Shown here: piece after piece, positions 1-11,706 of the stretch
How positions within the stretch are numbered: position 1 is the first letter of the stretch
Layout of the letters: every line of letters begins with the position of its first letter
Assembly: GCF_047663525.1 (NCBI RefSeq)
Contig: NC_092611.1
Coordinates: forward strand, 7,601,001 to 7,665,000
Reading direction: 5' to 3'
DNA: 64,000 nucleotides
Origin: Anas platyrhynchos
Taxonomy: Eukaryota; Chordata; Aves; Anseriformes; Anatidae
The notes under the pieces: generated by a model
What the model was told of the DNA's origin: nothing
The model's input: only the letters and a program-made list of their open reading frames with translations
Database searches by the model: none
Made by a program: the position numbers and the translations under genes

Positions 1-110
1 TATTTCTGCCTGAAGTCTAACTTTTAAGTTAGACATACTACAGAAGATCATTATTTGTCAACTAGCTAGCCTGAATGAGGAGGAAGAGAATGTTTATGCT
101 CACTACCTGT

Positions 111-212
111 GGTCGCTCAGACATCCAAGGAAGGTACTTGGACTAACACGAGTCTTTCGACTTCTAGTGGAAACTACGAATGGCTTTGGAAAACACTTTC
201 ATCACTGCAACC
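111..212 (-). ncRNA. SNORD14E: U14 box C/D snoRNA in HSPA8 intron 8 (SNORD14E-like)
   Basis: Box C TGATGA (204-199), box D CTGA (120-117) and a 6-bp terminal stem GGTTGC/GCGACC (212-207 with 116-111) are present. Directly upstream of box D is CCTTCCTTGGATGT, complementary to the 18S rRNA ACATCCAAGGAAGG element. The D+5 base is a G facing the 18S C methylated under U14 guidance (C462 in human). A second stretch, CCATTCGTAGTTTCC, matches the U14 domain A needed for 18S processing. Like mammalian U14 it would be released from the spliced intron and act in the nucleolus. It carries one A/G change near domain A relative to its two sister copies. The paralogue letter is assigned by intron position. 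Confidence 0.93.
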
Positions 213-274
213 ACTAATTCTCCTCCACCTGAGCGGTCTTTGTAGCTAGCACTGACTTGAGCAGCACAACGTAC

Positions 275-3616
<3,342 letters not shown>

Positions 3617-3621
3617 CTTGT

Positions 3622-4389
3622 CTGGAAAGATAGAAGGAATTGGAAGGTATGATTAGTGGCTTATATTAATGGCTTATATTACAAATCGGCAACGGAATGT
3701 GCAGATGAGAATAAAAATTCTTCAAAATTTATTTATTTTAAGGTAAAGTTTTTTTTCTTATTTCCCTTTTTGTTAAGGTCTGCTGTTCAGCGCACGTGGC
3801 CGAGGCATTTAAAAGGCCCGGGTGCCGGCGCCCAGCCACGCGGTGCGGCCACATGGCCGCGGACTCCATTTCCCATCATGCCCCGCCCCGCGGGGATCAC
3901 GTGGCCGCAGCCGCCATTTTGGGCGCGGGGAAGCGGCCCCTCCGCCGCGCGTGGGCCGAGCTTGGCAGCCCGCGGGGCCTGGCGCGGCCCCAGCCTCGCT
4001 GCGACGGGAACGCGGCTGAGGGGGGAGGGGAAACGGAGCCAGCGCAGAGCCCTCGGGGGCCGAGCGGCGAGCACGGCTCCTCCATTCCCCATGGGACCGC
4101 GGAGATCACCCCAGGAACCCGCACCCCCAATTCCCCAGCCCCGTTTAAATAAAACCAATGCGGAGCCACCGCCAGCAGCGGGCAGGGAAAGCGGAATCGA
4201 GCGAGCGCCGCTCTGCGGAGCCGCTTCCCCCCCCTCAAAGTGGGTTCAGCCCGCAGCGCCCAGGCCCCGCTCCCCCGCGCCCCGCTCCTCAGCCACCCAG
4301 CGCCCTGCCGCGTTCCCCACAAAGCGCTGCTACCCCCCCGGCCACCTCCAAGCCCCTCAGACCCCCCTTCGAGCCCCCACCCCCGTTAC
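3622..4389 (-). other. HSPA8 intron 1, partly CpG island
   Basis: A 768-nt intron separating the non-coding exon from the start-codon exon. The promoter-proximal part (about 3,780-4,389) is very GC- and CpG-rich. The 3' part (3,622-3,780) is AT-rich. Long open frames here on both strands are a by-product of the GC content, not genes. Confidence 0.85.
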
Positions 4390-4455
4390 CTGAGCGGCGC
4401 GGGCTGCAGCTGGCGCGCACGGGAACTGCGCTGCTGGCGAGCGGCTGCTGAATGA
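4390..4455 (-). other. HSPA8: HSPA8 exon 1, non-coding 5' UTR (TSS approximate)
   Basis: The 3' end is fixed by a GT donor at 4389-4388 (CAG|GTAACG). The start is inferred from the TATA box at 4489-4481 and an initiator-like CTCATTC with its A at 4453, so it is good to about 5-10 bases. There is no ATG in the exon, and translation starts in exon 2. Intron 1 runs 4389-3622. Confidence 0.75.
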
Positions 4456-4480
4456 GAGCGCTCGGCGCCCGCCCCGCTGC

Positions 4481-4489
4481 CTTTATATA
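4481..4489 (-). promoter_or_regulatory. TATA box of HSPA8
   Basis: The minus strand reads TATATAAAG, about 32 bp upstream of the inferred start near 4455. Unlike most CpG-island housekeeping genes, HSPA8 has a TATA element in this bird, as heat-shock genes usually do. Confidence 0.85.
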
Positions 4490-4497
4490 CCCCCGCA

Positions 4498-4510
4498 GAA
4501 CCTTCCAGAA
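4498..4510. promoter_or_regulatory. Proximal heat-shock element (perfect 3-unit)
   Basis: The sequence GAAccTTCcaGAA has three inverted nGAAn units in perfect register, the binding unit for an HSF trimer. It lies immediately upstream of the TATA box. Confidence 0.8.
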
Positions 4511-4602
4511 GGGCCCGCCCCTTTTCTCGGCCCCAGCCAATCCGCTCGCGCGGCCCGCGGAGCCGTCCGCCAATGGAAGCCCGCCGGAACCCACGCCCTC
4601 TG

Positions 4603-4610
4603 TGACGTCA
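4603..4610. promoter_or_regulatory. CRE/ATF site TGACGTCA
   Basis: A perfect palindromic cAMP-response element about 150 bp upstream of the HSPA8 start. It lies between the two heat-shock elements and next to a CCAAT box (4570-4574). Confidence 0.7.
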
Positions 4611-4644
4611 GCAGGAAGGGGGCGTGGCCGCCGGCCGGCCGGTA

Positions 4645-4657
4645 TTCTCGAACCTTC
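4645..4657. promoter_or_regulatory. Distal heat-shock element (perfect 3-unit)
   Basis: The sequence TTCtcGAAccTTC is a second uninterrupted HSF trimer site, about 190 bp upstream of the start. Together with the proximal site it implies that this nominally constitutive gene can respond to HSF1/HSF3. Confidence 0.8.
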
Positions 4658-4909
4658 ATGCGCTTTCCCCCCGCCGCCCACCGCCCCGCTCCGCTCGGCC
4701 CCCGCCCGCTACGGAAAGGGGCGGGGCTCCCCGCGCGCGGGAGCCAATCAGAGCCCTCCAGCGGCCGCGCGCGGGTGGTGGCACCGGCTGGAGGGGCGCG
4801 CGAGGGCGCGAACGGCAGCCAATGGCAGCGCGGCGCCGCAGGCTCGTTTGCATTTTTCCCGCGCCCCGGGCTAGCAGCGGCCAATGGGGTGGCGGCGCCG
4901 GGGGGGCTC

Positions 4910-4948
4910 ATTTGCATAGCGCCGGGCTGGGGGTGACAAGATGGCGGC
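4910..4948 (+). promoter_or_regulatory. Octamer ATTTGCAT and YY1-type AAGATGGCGGC element at island edge
   Basis: A perfect octamer lies at 4910-4917 and AAGATGGCGGC at 4938-4948 in plus orientation. The YY1 motif in this orientation is usually found just downstream of a start site on the same strand. It therefore hints at a divergent plus-strand start, but no gene on that strand is recognisable. Confidence 0.45.
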
Positions 4949-4997
4949 GCCCCGCGGCCCCCGCCCGTCCCCGCGCGGCCCGGGCCGGCCGGGTTCA

Positions 4998-5065
4998 AGG
5001 CAATTAACGGCACGGCCCCGGCCTAATTAACGGCTCGGCCCCAGCTTAATTAGAGGCACGGCCTT
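4998..5065. repeat. Three degenerate copies of an AATTAACGGC-CGGCCCC unit
   Basis: AATTAACGGCACGGCCCC, TAATTAACGGCTCGGCCCC and TTAATTAGAGGCACGGCC follow one another at 22-24 bp spacing at the outer edge of the CpG island. Each carries an AATTA homeodomain-like core. Confidence 0.65.
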
Positions 5066-5069
5066 GTTC

Positions 5070-5390
5070 CAGTCTGTTATTCTGAACACAGCCCCTTACT
5101 CTGACCTCTTACTCCAGCCCTAGCCCCTTACTCCAGCCCTAGTCTCTTACTCCAGCCCCAGCCCCTTACTCAGACCTCTTACTCCAGCCCCTTACAAAGA
5201 CCTCCTACTCCAAACCCCTTGCTTCAGCCACAGTCTCTTACTCCAGCCCCTTACTCAGACCTCTTACTCCAGCCACAGGCTCTTACTCCAGCCCCAGCCC
5301 CTTACTCAGACCTCTTACTCCAACCTCTTACTCTAGTCACAGTCTCTTACTCCAGCCCCTTACTCCAGCCCCAGTCTCGCTCCGTCCCTT
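5070..5390. repeat. Minisatellite, CTTACTCCAGCCCC-type unit
   Basis: About 20 imperfect tandem units alternate between CTTACTCCAGCCCC(AG) and CTTACTCAGACCT, with further variants (CTTACTCCAGCCACAGT). The tract is pyrimidine-rich on the plus strand and stops abruptly near 5,380. It sits about 0.6 kb upstream of the HSPA8 start, directly beside the CpG island. Confidence 0.85.
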
Positions 5391-8300
5391 CCCACAGCAG
5401 CTGCTCCTGCCGACCCTGCTGCCCTCTCCCAGCCCCATGTCCCTGCCAGCCCTGCCTGGCCTCTGTGGGGAGGTGCTCACACAGCTCATTGTCAGTGCTA
5501 CCCACGGTGCATGCTCTTGGCGTTTCCAGCAGAAAAGAAACAGAGGCTGAGGACAGGGGAAAACTGGCTGTTCAGGTTCCCCTCCAGCAAGTTTTGGGAT
5601 AAAGCAAGCAGACTGAGACAAACGGGTAAAGCAAACAGTCACCTGGTCACGGTGCCAGAGGCTGACAGCTGGTCAGGGGTCACGATCCAGCCTCAGCCCC
5701 ATCAGCAGTGCTGTGAATTGCATCATGTCCACATGGCATAAAACACCGGGGGGAAAAAAGTGCATCCTGACCACGTGTTGTACTCTTAGGCAGTAGGAAA
5801 AGGTGCAAGGGAGGAAAAAATAAATAAATAAAATTCCACATTCTTGTTAACTGCTTAAAGTCTGGTTCTTGGGGGTGGGGTGGGGAGAGTAGCAAATCTC
5901 TTCCTTCAGCCTTATCCCAGTCAAATGACCGTGTGCCCTCTGTGGTACCTCACTGCCTGCACCCTGAGCCAGAAAGCTGTGAGCTTATCTTCCTTCCGCA
6001 GCCAGCTTGGGTTATGTCTACTGGAGAACATGACGCAGTCACCCTGCATTAGCTGCTGCTTGTAGCTCGTTATCGGACCACTAATGGGCAGGTTCCTATT
6101 GTTACCTGCCACCGGGTAGGAGCTGGCATGTGGCAGGTGCTGACCCACAGCCCTCAGTAGTTTGTGGCTCTGATTTGTGCTCTGCCATGCGCTGGAACCT
6201 GTTTTGGGACCTCTGGGAGAGCACAGAAGGCAGCACCATGGGTTGGAATTTGGGTGCACATGGTCAGAGAGACGGAGGTGCAGCAGGAAAAGGAGAGGGG
6301 TTGAGGCACTGACCTGGGAATAAGGGTACGCCCGTGTGCCTTTAAAGATAAAGGGCAATGAGCCACCAATTAGGGGCAATATGAATCCCATACACTGACC
6401 AGGGATGGCATGCAAGGCTACTCCACCCTGAGCAGAGTACAGGCTGCTGAGCTCTCTGCTCCCGGGCTGCCCCTGAGAGCCCCCCAGTTTGCACCAGTTT
6501 GTACCAGCACATTGCGCTCCAGGTCTCAGGGGAGCTGTGCTGCCAGCAAGACATTGCCTGCGCTGTTTTTTGGCTTTGTTTTTTAAATCACGAGCAGGAT
6601 TTCAGCAGGACCTAAGAATAGTGCTACCGGCCCTTTGAAATAAAGCAATGACACTCTGATGTGCAACTGTACTTTGCACAATGGCCTGATGGCAAGGGAA
6701 GGCAGCCTAAGGAAGCAGTGAGTCAGTGCGGGGAGGAGAGCAGTCTGGCAAATGACTCATTACATTAGAAATTAAAGGCTGCTTAACACACTTGACTAAA
6801 GTAGCCCGCTTACTGCGAATCAGAAAAATTAAGGCCCAGCAGGCTGGACACTGCCAAGTGTTTTGTGTTGCGTTTCTTTGTTATGCTTTCTTAAACAATG
6901 AATGGCAACTTTATATATATATTTAAGCCAGTTTCGTACATTGCAGATCAAGCACGTTTAACACAGAGGTAGACAGAGAGGGGAAATTGTCAAAGGCATG
7001 CTTCCTATTCACAGTAACGGCATCTGCACGCCCCAGCTGAAGTTTGGAAATGATGCATTTCTAATGCAGCCCTTCCCCTTCCCCCCATGTTCTTCCCCTT
7101 CAGCACGGCAGTACAAACTGAGCCAGGGTAAAAATAACCCAAGATTCCTGATACTGTAGAAAAGCATGCAATTGCACAACTCCTCTTGAAATGCGTATCG
7201 CCTAATCAGGATTTTGGATGTCATCAACTCAGAAGTGAGCCAGTAACAGCCTTTCCCCATGAATCAGGGATAAAAGGGCACACCTATGAGACCACTGTTG
7301 TCACTGTTTTAAATGCTGTGTAATTTAATTATGTTGCAACTTTTACTCCCAGATTTCTGTAGAGAGGATTGCTGATGTGAGACCTCTGCACAAAACACCC
7401 TGGGGGAAAGAAGGCTGAAAGCATTGCGAGAGGAAATCAACCACGGTCGTATTTAGTTAGCCTAAATTCCACCTACATCTCCACGACTGGAGATTCCTGT
7501 TAGCTAGTTCAAAATGTTTATCTGCAGACGAGATCTAAGCTGTCTGAAAACAGCCCTTAGTTGTTCAAGGTTTCATTGTCATCTCCTGCACAGTTCAGGA
7601 GATGAACTGAAACGCACCGGGTGGCTCAGAAGCAAGCCCTGTGTATGTGGGAGTAGGAGAGCAGTGTTGCTGTGAGATTTTTATCTGTGCTGTGTCTGCA
7701 CTGGCAGTATTTACCATATTAGCCTGAAGCAGCTACGTCCTCAGCCAGAACATCTCAGGTGAAATAGCTGCATGGAAGTCAAAACTCAATTTACTTCGAT
7801 CCACCTGAGATTTCACATATTTCATACTATGTCACATAATTCAGACTGAACAAATCCCCAAGAAAAAACTGCAGCTTCCCTGCAATTTCTACACAAATGT
7901 GCACGTAGTCCTTCTTAGCTTAAAAATAGTATTTTTACCCCCGTATCTTTTTTCTTAGATTCAACTCGACAGCATACAACATATCATAGCACAGAAGACA
8001 GAGCATTAGCACAAGTTTAGTTGAGCTGCAGCACTTCAGCTGCAGCATATTTATTTATAAAACAACCAACCAAAAAAAAATTATGAAATCATTGATTCAA
8101 AGGAATCAATAATAAATATTTGCTTTCCTCTGAGTTGTTCAGACACAGTACAAGTACACCAATTATAGCAGAGAGAAGAGATGTAAGCTCAGTTTAGCTG
8201 CTGAGACAAAAGCTACATAAAACTGTACGCATTTAATCACACTAGTAATAACTGGTATATGACAGTAAATGCTTTAAGTACACTATTTTACAAAATAGAG

Positions 8301-10150
8301 TTTGGCTTATGGTTCATTTGTTTCCCTTGTGCAACTCCTGATAGCATCATCTGGAGCCCAGAAAACGTCCCCTTGAAAACAAAATCCCTTAGAAATGATC
8401 TCTTTCTCATATTTCCTTTGAGTAATGAACTTTTTCGGGCTTTGTGCTAGCAACTGAAGCGCGGAATTGATTTGGTGCTCACCTGTGAGATCACCGGTGT
8501 GCGGGCTGAAAAGCACCACTTCATTACAGACTTAATGATTTTAAATCACCACGCTTTCTGGCCAGGGCCATACATTTTAATGCCATGGCAGGAGAGGGCC
8601 ACAGTGTTTTTCCTGACACGGTTTTGTACACAGGGCAGTCCACACGTGCATGGATAGCAGGCACAAGACCTCCTGCTTCCTGACCAGGGCCAGGAATCAT
8701 CACACACCAGGCTTCAGCAATTGCTTCCGACTTTTCCCCAAGGCCCATAAATCTTTCACCCCTTGGAGGCAGATGGCTGACAGGGAGTGATTTCCCTGCT
8801 CCAGGAAAGCTGGATGCCAGGAGAGGGCTGCCATAGAGGCTCCGGCCAGCAGCCTGCTCCCCAAGGCCTCCAGGAAAGCATCTGCTTGGTGCAGGCCAGG
8901 CAAATCGTAGCTGGCAGCAAGCAGCCCCCAGGCTGTAGGCAGAGCACCCTTCTCTTTGCTAATTGCAAGCCTGGCCTGTGACTCAAAGCTAGCTGACAGT
9001 ATTTGGTGCTTAAACTGTAACCAGCGGAGCCGCTGGAAGTGTTACCCTCATTTTGTGGTAATCAGCTGCTGGTTGCTCAGGCGCGTGTGCTTTGCTGAGA
9101 AATTCACCCCTGGGTTTCTCTGCATGGAACAGGTGTTCCCAGATGACCTGCTGAGGTAAATCAAGCACAATAGGCAACCATAAAACCACGAACTACTTCA
9201 GAAGTACTTCTCATGTCTTTCCTCAGGACTTTCCTAGCTCTGGAGAGCCTCGTAAGCACCTTGCAGTGCCTAGGCCTCCAGGGCCCACAAAAAAAGAAAA
9301 AGAAAAAAAAAAGCAACAGCAGGAGAGTCACAGACACAGCTGCTGCTTCCAAACAGCCACAGCCAAATTCACCAGAACAAAGCTGACCCAGGAAGGCACC
9401 TCTGGAGTAACCAGGGAAACCGCCTGGGTAAAATTGCAAGGTATCCGATACCAGGAGCCTTCATAAAAGTAAAAGCTTAACAAACAGCTAATCCGCTTGT
9501 TTAAATCTGTGACTCAAGACCTTCCCTGCCCAACAAGTGAGTATTTTGTCATACTGAGGGTGGTTAGGTGGCTGTGGTACAGAGAACAAGCAGAATCTCA
9601 GCATGTGGGATGAAAATGGGTGGTTGCTATTAGGAAGAAAAGTCCTCAGGTAGTATAGGGCAAATTTGAAACCTGTTTCTCATACAGATGTAGCCCAAAC
9701 AAGACCTCATTTTAATCAGATTTTCTAAGATCTCAAGCTTGTAAACTAGAATGCTGAGTCTCAGAAAAAGAGATTAATTACAATCCCTAGAGTGAAAGAA
9801 TCAGAAATCTGTGGGTCTTCTGAGCTGATCCATCTGTAGATGCATTCCACAAATTGGAGAAAACCTTCCCTCCCTCAGATTAAAGATTTTTTTTATTCTT
9901 TTGTAATGGAAGATCATTAATTTAGGAATACAGGAATTTAGAACATAAAAACTCAGTGTCTTCTGTGTAGCAGTGGTCAGAACCAAGTCCTTCAGAGGAA
10001 AGTGTTAATGACAGTATTAATGACAGACAATTATGGGAACGCCTGCCTCCAGGGGAAGGCCTGCCCCTATCTCTCATCATTTCTTATTGGCCTTTCACTT
10101 GAAGCACAAGACTATACCCCTTAAAAATGTCTATTCTGACTAACAGTCAC
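5391..10150. other. Intergenic region between HSPA8 promoter and CLMP 3' end
   Basis: Mixed-composition DNA. No open frame here resembles a known protein and no clear transposon was recognised. Low-complexity A/T runs occur. A perfect 8-bp hairpin ATTGATTC/GAATCAAT lies at 8091-8110, near a minus-strand AATAAA at about 8,050, and another A/T-rich site lies near 9,890. If CLMP uses distal poly(A) sites, its 3' UTR could reach into this region. Confidence 0.6.
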
Positions 10151-11411
10151 AGGAAGGGTTTTGTTTGTTTTTATTTTGATTCTTGAAATTTTTGTTTATT
10201 TATTTATTAAGAGTCCTGCTAATGTTTAAGCCTCAAATATAGAATGTGGCCCACAGGTTGATATCTAAGTGTGACACTGCACGCAGATATTTTCTTCCTT
10301 TTTTCACTGCACCTGTTTACGTGTCCCCAGTGTGTTTCCCTCATTACATGCTCCGTCACTGCATCTTCAGTCTTACCTGGATGCCCAAAGGTCAGTCCAA
10401 AAACACTCTTTGTTCAACCTTGGGAAGAGCTCTCCAAGGCTTCTATTGCGTGGCTCACCCCAAAACTGGTGAATTCAAAACCTGGTAATCCTTCAAAAGC
10501 TTCCTCCCGGCTTTTTGGTAGATCGGCGGCCCTCAGTTTTTGAGGTATGCCTCCATTTTGGATTAAGCACCCAATTCTCATCTCACTAAGGCTCATTTGA
10601 CACAGATACAACTCCAGTGGAGTTACTGCAGCTTTACAGTGCTGTCCATAAAAGCAGAGTCCAGCTCCTTGCTGTATCTCTCAGGATGCATCAATAATGT
10701 TATTCTGGCAATTAAAGCACCTCTGTTTCCTTGACATATAGGCTTCTTTCTCTTTAGTAGAGTCTAGTTCACACACGCCTTAATTCTGCATCTCTTGACC
10801 TTTTTGAGTTATCCTTTCCTTTCTGCTTTAGTTACAGCTTCCAAAAGTATTTCACTAGAAGAATGAATGCAGAAAATGTGAAGTGTTTGTTCCCTTTGAG
10901 GTTTGACCACCAGGCTAGCCTCAGCAGAGGCTACCTCAAAATCTTCAGGTGAGACAATGCATCTTTTAGTAAGTTCTCCAAAAACAGTACAAGAGACTTT
11001 CCTCTCCCCTTTAAATCTCACGAGAATATTGTGTCTTTTTGTCTTCTATTGATCCCTTTTAAAAAATCCTGAAGTTTGGCTTCATTTCATTTGTACAGCT
11101 CTTAGCTGACATTTTTCAACTGTCGTTTTAAAATGCTCAGCGTTCCATTTCCAACAAGGTAATTAAAATAAAAAGCTCCCCTTTCCCCTCAAATTTATCC
11201 TTCTTAAAAAAAAAAAATCTGTATCAGAACCCCAAGTGCTGGAAGATACAAGAAAGAGTTGAGTGGGAGGGCTTCTTGTTGTGTCAATAATCACAAGTGA
11301 TTAAAATTAAGCTGACCAGGGAGATAACTAGCTAATCTAACAATTCCTATGTGGCTGGTGGTGTGTGAAGTGCTTCTGGATGGCAGGAGTCTCCAGGTGG
11401 CTGGTGAGCAG
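10150..11411 (-). other. CLMP: CLMP 3' UTR (inferred extent)
   Basis: This is sequence downstream of the CLMP stop codon at 11414-11412, up to the first dense cluster of poly(A) signals. It holds no open frame resembling a protein. The right boundary is certain and the left boundary is inferred. Confidence 0.4.
10170..10208 (-). promoter_or_regulatory. Candidate CLMP polyadenylation signals (AATAAA cluster)
   Basis: The minus strand carries overlapping AATAAA hexamers at 10208-10203, 10204-10199 and 10200-10195, and another at 10175-10170. They lie about 1.2 kb beyond the CLMP stop codon, followed by moderately GT-rich sequence. This is the nearest strong cluster, so a 3' UTR of about 1.2-1.3 kb is inferred. 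Further AATAAA sites lie beyond, and the true end is not proven. Confidence 0.4.
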
Positions 11412-11706
11412 TCACACCGTCTGGAACGCCCGGCTTTGGGCAGGCACCATGACCTGCGTGGCTCCCATTTTCACCAGGTTAGCGTAGTCGACTTTCCTTG
11501 GCTCAGTTTCCTTCCCTTCCGTCTCCCTCTGGCTGTACTGGGGAGGAGTCAGATGGGGAGTAGCTTCTGTTGACAAAGTCCGTTGGCTGCGAGAGGCACT
11601 GTTGGCTGTCGACCTGGTTGAGGAGGAACCCGAGCGTGAGCTCCTGGAACCAGAGGATGAGGAACTGGGCTTGACAAGGTGGGCTTTGGGTGCCTCCGCG
11701 TCTTCT
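11412..11706 (-). CDS. CLMP: CLMP exon 7 (residues 274-371 and stop, cytoplasmic tail)
   Basis: The acceptor is GTTTGATTGCAG|AGAAG and the stop TGA is at 11414-11412. The tail begins EDAEAPKAHLVKPSSSSSG, continues through a Ser/Arg-rich stretch ending SASRSQRTLST and ends PAQSRAFQTV. The middle (ATPHLTPPQYSQRETEG) is the part that differs most from human. The last residues place Thr at -1, so this is not a classical class I PDZ ligand. Confidence 0.96.

Larger units (their letters stand above)
4537..4885. promoter_or_regulatory. Cluster of five CCAAT boxes plus a GC box upstream of HSPA8
   Basis: CCAAT occurs on the plus strand at 4537-4541, 4570-4574, 4744-4748, 4819-4823 and 4881-4885. All are in the same orientation, reverse relative to HSPA8 (ATTGG on its sense strand). 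A GC box GGGGCGGGGC is at 4718-4727. Multiple NF-Y/Sp1 sites are typical of strong Hsp70-family promoters. Confidence 0.7.
3780..5065. promoter_or_regulatory. CpG island spanning HSPA8 promoter, exon 1 and most of intron 1
   Basis: Dense CG dinucleotides begin sharply at about 3,785 and fade after about 5,065, in contrast to CpG-poor flanks. The island covers the TATA box, heat-shock elements, CCAAT and GC boxes. It extends about 600 bp upstream of the start site, which leaves room for divergent transcription. Confidence 0.9.

Noticed and set aside
113..200. Stretches resembling 18S rRNA (ACATCCAAGGAAGG and GTGGAAACTACGAATGG on the plus strand), also near 1,123-1,195 and 1,580-1,648
   Set aside because: They are the complements of the two U14 guide domains; the C/D boxes and terminal stems show snoRNA genes, not rRNA fragments.
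3656..5007. Many overlapping open frames of 90-245 codons on both strands around the HSPA8 promoter
   Set aside because: The CpG island is stop-poor by composition. The frames are low-complexity Pro/Ala/Arg/Gly and overlap each other, exon 1 and promoter motifs.
8028..8064. Two GCTGCAGC palindromes 14 bp apart beside an A/T-rich stretch, looking like a CRISPR-like or terminator-like pattern
   Set aside because: Only two copies and no spacer structure; ordinary in vertebrate intergenic DNA.
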